Assembly: GCF_036241575.1 (NCBI RefSeq)
Contig: NZ_CP108455.1
Location: 1,564,501-1,628,500, forward strand
Direction of reading: 5' to 3'
DNA from: Streptomyces sp. NBC_01267
GTDB lineage: Bacteria > Actinomycetota > Actinomycetes > Streptomycetales > Streptomycetaceae
Length of the DNA: 64,000 nucleotides
In this document: in pieces, positions 61,150 through 64,000 of the stretch
Layout: every line of letters starts with the position of its first letter
How positions within the stretch are numbered: the stretch's first letter is position 1
Position numbers and translations under genes: made by a program
Notes under the pieces: model-generated
Seen by the model: the letters and a program-made list of their open reading frames with translations, nothing else
Told to the model about the DNA's origin: nothing
The model's database searches: none

Positions 61150-62571
61150 CTAGCCGACCGATCCCTCCATCTGCAGCTCGATCAGCCGGTTGAGCTCCAG
61201 GGCGTACTCCATGGGGAGCTCCTTGGCGATCGGCTCGACGAAGCCGCGCACGATCATCGCCATCGCCTCGAACTCCGTCATACCGCGGCTCATCAGGTAG
61301 AAGAGCTGGTCGTCGGAGACCTTGGAGACGGTTGCCTCGTGGCCCATGGACACGTCGTCCTCGCGGACGTCCACGTAGGGGTAGGTGTCCGAGCGGGAGA
61401 TCGTGTCGACGAGCAGCGCGTCGCACAGGACGTTGGACTTGGAGCCCTCGGCGCCCTCGCCGATCTCGATCAGACCGCGGTAGGAGGTGCGGCCGCCGCC
61501 TCGCGCCACCGACTTGGAGACGATGTTGGAGGAGGTGTTCGGTGCCATGTGCACCATCTTGGCGCCGGCGTCCTGGTGCTGGCCCTCGCCCGCGAAGGCG
61601 ATCGACAGGGTCTCGCCCTTGGCGTGCTCACCCATCAGGTAGACGGCCGGGTACTTCATGGTGACCTTGGAGCCGATGTTGCCGTCGACCCACTCCATGG
61701 TCGCGCCCTCGTACGCCACGGCCCGCTTGGTGACCAGGTTGTAGACGTTGTTCGACCAGTTCTGGATCGTCGTGTAGCGGCACCGGCCGCCCTTCTTCAC
61801 GATGATCTCCACGACGGCGCTGTGCAGCGAGTCGGAGGAGTAGATCGGGGCGGTGCAGCCCTCGACGTAGTGGACGTAGGCGTCCTCGTCGACGATGATC
61901 AGCGTCCGCTCGAACTGGCCCATGTTCTCCGTGTTGATACGGAAGTAGGCCTGGAGCGGGATCTCGACGTGCACACCCTTCGGCACGTAGATGAAGGAAC
62001 CACCGGACCAGACGGCCGAGTTCAGCGACGCGAACTTGTTGTCACCGACCGGGATGACCGTGCCGAAGTACTCCTGGAAGAGCTCCGGGTGCTCCTTCAG
62101 CGCGGTGTCGGTGTCCATGAAGATGACACCCTGCGCCTCCAGCTCCTCGTTGATCTGGTGGTAGACGACCTCGGACTCGTACTGGGCGGCGACACCCGCG
62201 ACGAGACGCTGCTTCTCCGCCTCCGGGATGCCGAGCTTGTCGTACGTGTTCTTGATGTCCTCCGGCAGGTCCTCCCAGGACTCGGCCTGCTTCTCGGTGG
62301 ACCGCACGAAGTACTTGATGTTGTCGAAGTCGATGCCCGACAGGTCGGAGCCCCAGCTCGGCATCGGCTTCTTGCCGAAGAGCTTGAAGCCCTTGAGACG
62401 CAGCTTCAGCATCCACTCCGGCTCGTTCTTCTTGGCCGAGATGTCGCGGACGACGGCTTCGGACAGGCCACGCTTGGCCGCGGCACCTGCCACGTCGGGG
62501 TCGGCCCAGCCGAATTCGTACGTACCCAGGCCCTCGAGTTCGGGGTGGGCAGTCTCCATGGGGAGAGTCAT
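61150..62571 (-). CDS. sufB: SufB scaffold subunit
   Basis: 473 residues from the ATG at 62571 (GGGAGGA upstream; overlaps sufR by 4 bp). [60 protein letters not shown] and [15 protein letters not shown] are SufB blocks. Site of cluster assembly. Confidence 0.96.
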   Translation of the reverse strand: MTLPMETAHPELEGLGTYEFGWADPDVAGAAAKRGLSEAVVRDISAKKNEPEWMLKLRLKGFKLFGKKPMPSWGSDLSGIDFDNIKYFVRSTEKQAESWEDLPEDIKNTYDKLGIPEAEKQRLVAGVAAQYESEVVYHQINEELEAQGVIFMDTDTALKEHPELFQEYFGTVIPVGDNKFASLNSAVWSGGSFIYVPKGVHVEIPLQAYFRINTENMGQFERTLIIVDEDAYVHYVEGCTAPIYSSDSLHSAVVEIIVKKGGRCRYTTIQNWSNNVYNLVTKRAVAYEGATMEWVDGNIGSKVTMKYPAVYLMGEHAKGETLSIAFAGEGQHQDAGAKMVHMAPNTSSNIVSKSVARGGGRTSYRGLIEIGEGAEGSKSNVLCDALLVDTISRSDTYPYVDVREDDVSMGHEATVSKVSDDQLFYLMSRGMTEFEAMAMIVRGFVEPIAKELPMEYALELNRLIELQMEGSVG

Positions 62572-63293
62572 GCGGGGTTCCTCCCGGCCGTACTGGCGGA
62601 TGCTGAATCGGTGGTGATCTGATGGGCGGTCTTGGGGATGAACGTCGTACACACCCCGTCGCCGTGGGCGATGGTGGCCAGACGCTGCACATGGGTCCCG
62701 AGCAGACGGGAGAAGACCTCGGTCTCCGCCTCGCAGAGCTGCGGGAACTGTTCGGCGACGTGGGCCACCGGGCAGTGGTGCTGGCAGAGCTGCTCACCGA
62801 CCGGCGCGTTTCGCGCCGTAGCAGCGTACCCGTCGGCGGTCAACGCCTTGGCCAAGGCCTCGGCGCGGCTCTCGGGTGCGGCGGCCTCGATGGCTTCGCG
62901 GTACGTCTCGGCCTGCGTGGTGAGCCGGTCACGGGCGAAATCCATGACGGCCTCGTCGCCCGAGTGCCGGGCGATCCAGCGCAGGGCGTCCCCGGCGAGC
63001 TTGTCGTAGGACTGCTCGAAGGCGTCCCGGCCGCAGTCGGTGAGCGCGAAGACCTTGGCCGGACGGCCGCGGGTCCGCGCGCCGTACACCCGCTGCTCGC
63101 GGGGGACGATCACCTCGTCGGTGACCAGGGCGTCGAGATGGCGGCGGACGGCGGCGGGGGTGAGCCCGAGGCGCCCGGCGAGCTCGGTCACGGTGGACGG
63201 GCCGTGGTCCAGGATGGAGCGCGCGACGCGGTTGCGGGTGGACCGCTCACCGGTCGCGAGTTCCTCCTGCGGAGCCTCGCCAACGTATTTCAC
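62568..63293 (-). CDS. sufR: SufR-type iron-sulphur-responsive repressor
   Basis: 241 residues if the GTG at 63293 is used ([12 protein letters not shown]...); an ATG at 63365 would add 24 residues. Winged helix [22 protein letters not shown], and the cluster-binding cysteines in [14 protein letters not shown] and FPQLCEAE. Represses the operon when Fe-S supply is sufficient. The GTG coincides with the CAAC-N6-GTTG site, so leaderless translation from within the operator is likely. Confidence 0.92.
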   Translation of the reverse strand: MKYVGEAPQEELATGERSTRNRVARSILDHGPSTVTELAGRLGLTPAAVRRHLDALVTDEVIVPREQRVYGARTRGRPAKVFALTDCGRDAFEQSYDKLAGDALRWIARHSGDEAVMDFARDRLTTQAETYREAIEAAAPESRAEALAKALTADGYAATARNAPVGEQLCQHHCPVAHVAEQFPQLCEAETEVFSRLLGTHVQRLATIAHGDGVCTTFIPKTAHQITTDSASASTAGRNPA

Positions 63294-63306
63294 AACGCCA
63301 TTGTTG
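63293..63306. promoter_or_regulatory. SufR operator, CAAC-N6-GTTG
   Basis: CAAC-GCCATT-GTTG matches the SufR recognition form described for cyanobacteria. It covers the sufR start codon, between sufR and the divergent ABC ATPase gene. Confidence 0.75.
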
Positions 63307-63443
63307 CGTAATTCACCGGCTCGCGACAAGCAGAGATCGCGAACGCCCTCGGTGGCTTCCATCACTTAGGGTCACCTAAACGGGCTCCGGGACGCCCTGC
63401 CCCGGGCCCGGCGTCCCCCCGGGCGGTTCGTAGACTCCCCCGT

Positions 63444-64000
63444 ATGAGCACAGATCCCGCCGTTGAGGTCCGCGGCCTCGTCAAGCGGTACGGCGCCAGG
63501 ACCGCGGTGGACGGCCTGGACCTCACGGTCGGCACCGGCACCGTCACCGCGGTCCTCGGGCCGAACGGCGCAGGCAAGACCACCACCGTCGAGACCTGCG
63601 AGGGATACCGCCGCGCCGACGCCGGCACCGTGCGGGTCCTCGGCCTCGACCCGGTGGCCGACGCCGCGCGGCTCCGCCCGCGGATCGGTGTGATGCTCCA
63701 GTCGGGTGGTGTCTACCCCGGCGCCCACGCCGCCGAGATGCTCCACCACACGGCCCGGCTGCACGCCCACCCGCTGGACGTGGACACCCTGATCGAGCGG
63801 CTCGGGCTGACGGACTGCGGCCGTACGACGTACCGCAGACTCTCCGGCGGCCAGCAGCAGCGGCTCGCCCTGGCGATGGCCGTGGTCGGCCGCCCCGAGC
63901 TGGTCTTCCTCGACGAGCCGACCGCGGGCCTGGACCCGCAGGCCCGCAGGTCCACCTGGGATCTCGTACGGGAGCTGCGCGCCGACGGCGTGACCACCGT
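63444..64000 (+). CDS. ABC transporter ATP-binding protein, truncated at window end
   Basis: The first 185 residues are visible; the frame is open to base 64000. Walker A GPNGAGKTT, signature LSGGQQQRLALAM, Walker B LVFLDEPTAGLDPQ. The form fits ABC-2/DRA-type exporters (permease expected downstream). Divergent from sufR with about 150 bp between; from memory cytochrome/heme genes follow in S. coelicolor. Confidence 0.9.
   Translation, partial: MSTDPAVEVRGLVKRYGARTAVDGLDLTVGTGTVTAVLGPNGAGKTTTVETCEGYRRADAGTVRVLGLDPVADAARLRPRIGVMLQSGGVYPGAHAAEMLHHTARLHAHPLDVDTLIERLGLTDCGRTTYRRLSGGQQQRLALAMAVVGRPELVFLDEPTAGLDPQARRSTWDLVRELRADGVTT

Noticed and set aside
1..64000. tRNA, rRNA or complete insertion sequence
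   Set aside because: No cloverleaf-like or rRNA sequence and no transposase frame was noticed, although a dedicated scan was not possible.

Overview
The window reads as a piece of a Streptomyces (or close relative) chromosome. It is very GC-rich with strong G/C third-position preference, GTG starts are frequent, tightly overlapping operons are the rule, and the gene content (cobalamin cluster, LAETG-anchored surface protein, ectABCD, actinobacterial DapD, SUF operon headed by sufR) is typical of that genus. From memory the order resembles the S. coelicolor SCO1850-SCO1930 interval. No tRNA, rRNA, CRISPR array or complete insertion sequence was recognised.

Layout. 1-11.6 kb: late cobalamin (B12) genes running rightward with 1-7 bp overlaps (ChlI/D-type chelatase subunit, cobO, cobB, cobI, then cobM, cobL, a cbiG-cobJ fusion, cobH, cbiX, cobC). 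A ZIP metal transporter lies antisense between cobI and cobM. 11.7-15.3 kb: LAETG surface protein, amidohydrolase, class V aminotransferase. 15.3-18.9 kb: AT-rich control region and ectABCD, making ectoine and 5-hydroxyectoine. 19-25.2 kb: a second class V aminotransferase, FrnE-like DsbA, acetyltransferases, and an aldehyde dehydrogenase divergent from its IclR regulator. 25.3-30.7 kb: penicillin-binding protein, secreted HAD phosphatase, MFS transporter. 30.6-33.8 kb: aldarate/hexuronate genes (uncharacterised protein plus KdgD, divergent from uronate dehydrogenase). 34-39 kb: DeoR-controlled polyol/sugar ABC importer without its own ATPase, plus a zinc dehydrogenase. 39-46 kb: double-TerD protein, alanine-type aminotransferase, HxlR and TetR regulators, a broken efflux pump. 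46-56.5 kb: secreted nuclease, signal peptidase I, a disrupted dapA-like gene beside dapD, an HxlR-peroxiredoxin fusion, an SMR efflux/TetR pair, membrane and secreted proteins. 56.6-63.3 kb: the sufR-B-D-ferredoxin-C-S-U-sufT iron-sulphur operon, divergent from an ABC transporter ATPase that runs off the end.

How genes work together. KdgD and uronate dehydrogenase (31.8-33.8 kb) together with the ketoglutarate semialdehyde dehydrogenase (22.3-23.8 kb) form much of an oxidative hexuronate route to 2-oxoglutarate, split over two loci. The SUF operon carries its own repressor with a CAAC-N6-GTTG site at the start of sufR. Several regulators sit beside clean palindromes suggesting autoregulation (IclR, HxlR, HxlR-Prx, TetR/SMR).

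Most unusual item. Three 158-168 bp palindromic elements (20119-20286, 29242-29401, 50115-50272) share a conserved core motif pair, but each has its own unrelated long terminal inverted repeat. Two share an 80-nt core at 79/80 identity in opposite orientation, flanked by a short stem with compensatory base changes. One copy has inserted into and broken the dapA-like gene, so the family has been mobile. A nearby solo hairpin (20286-20330) matches one end of that copy at 32 of 35 bases. I do not recognise a described family that matches.
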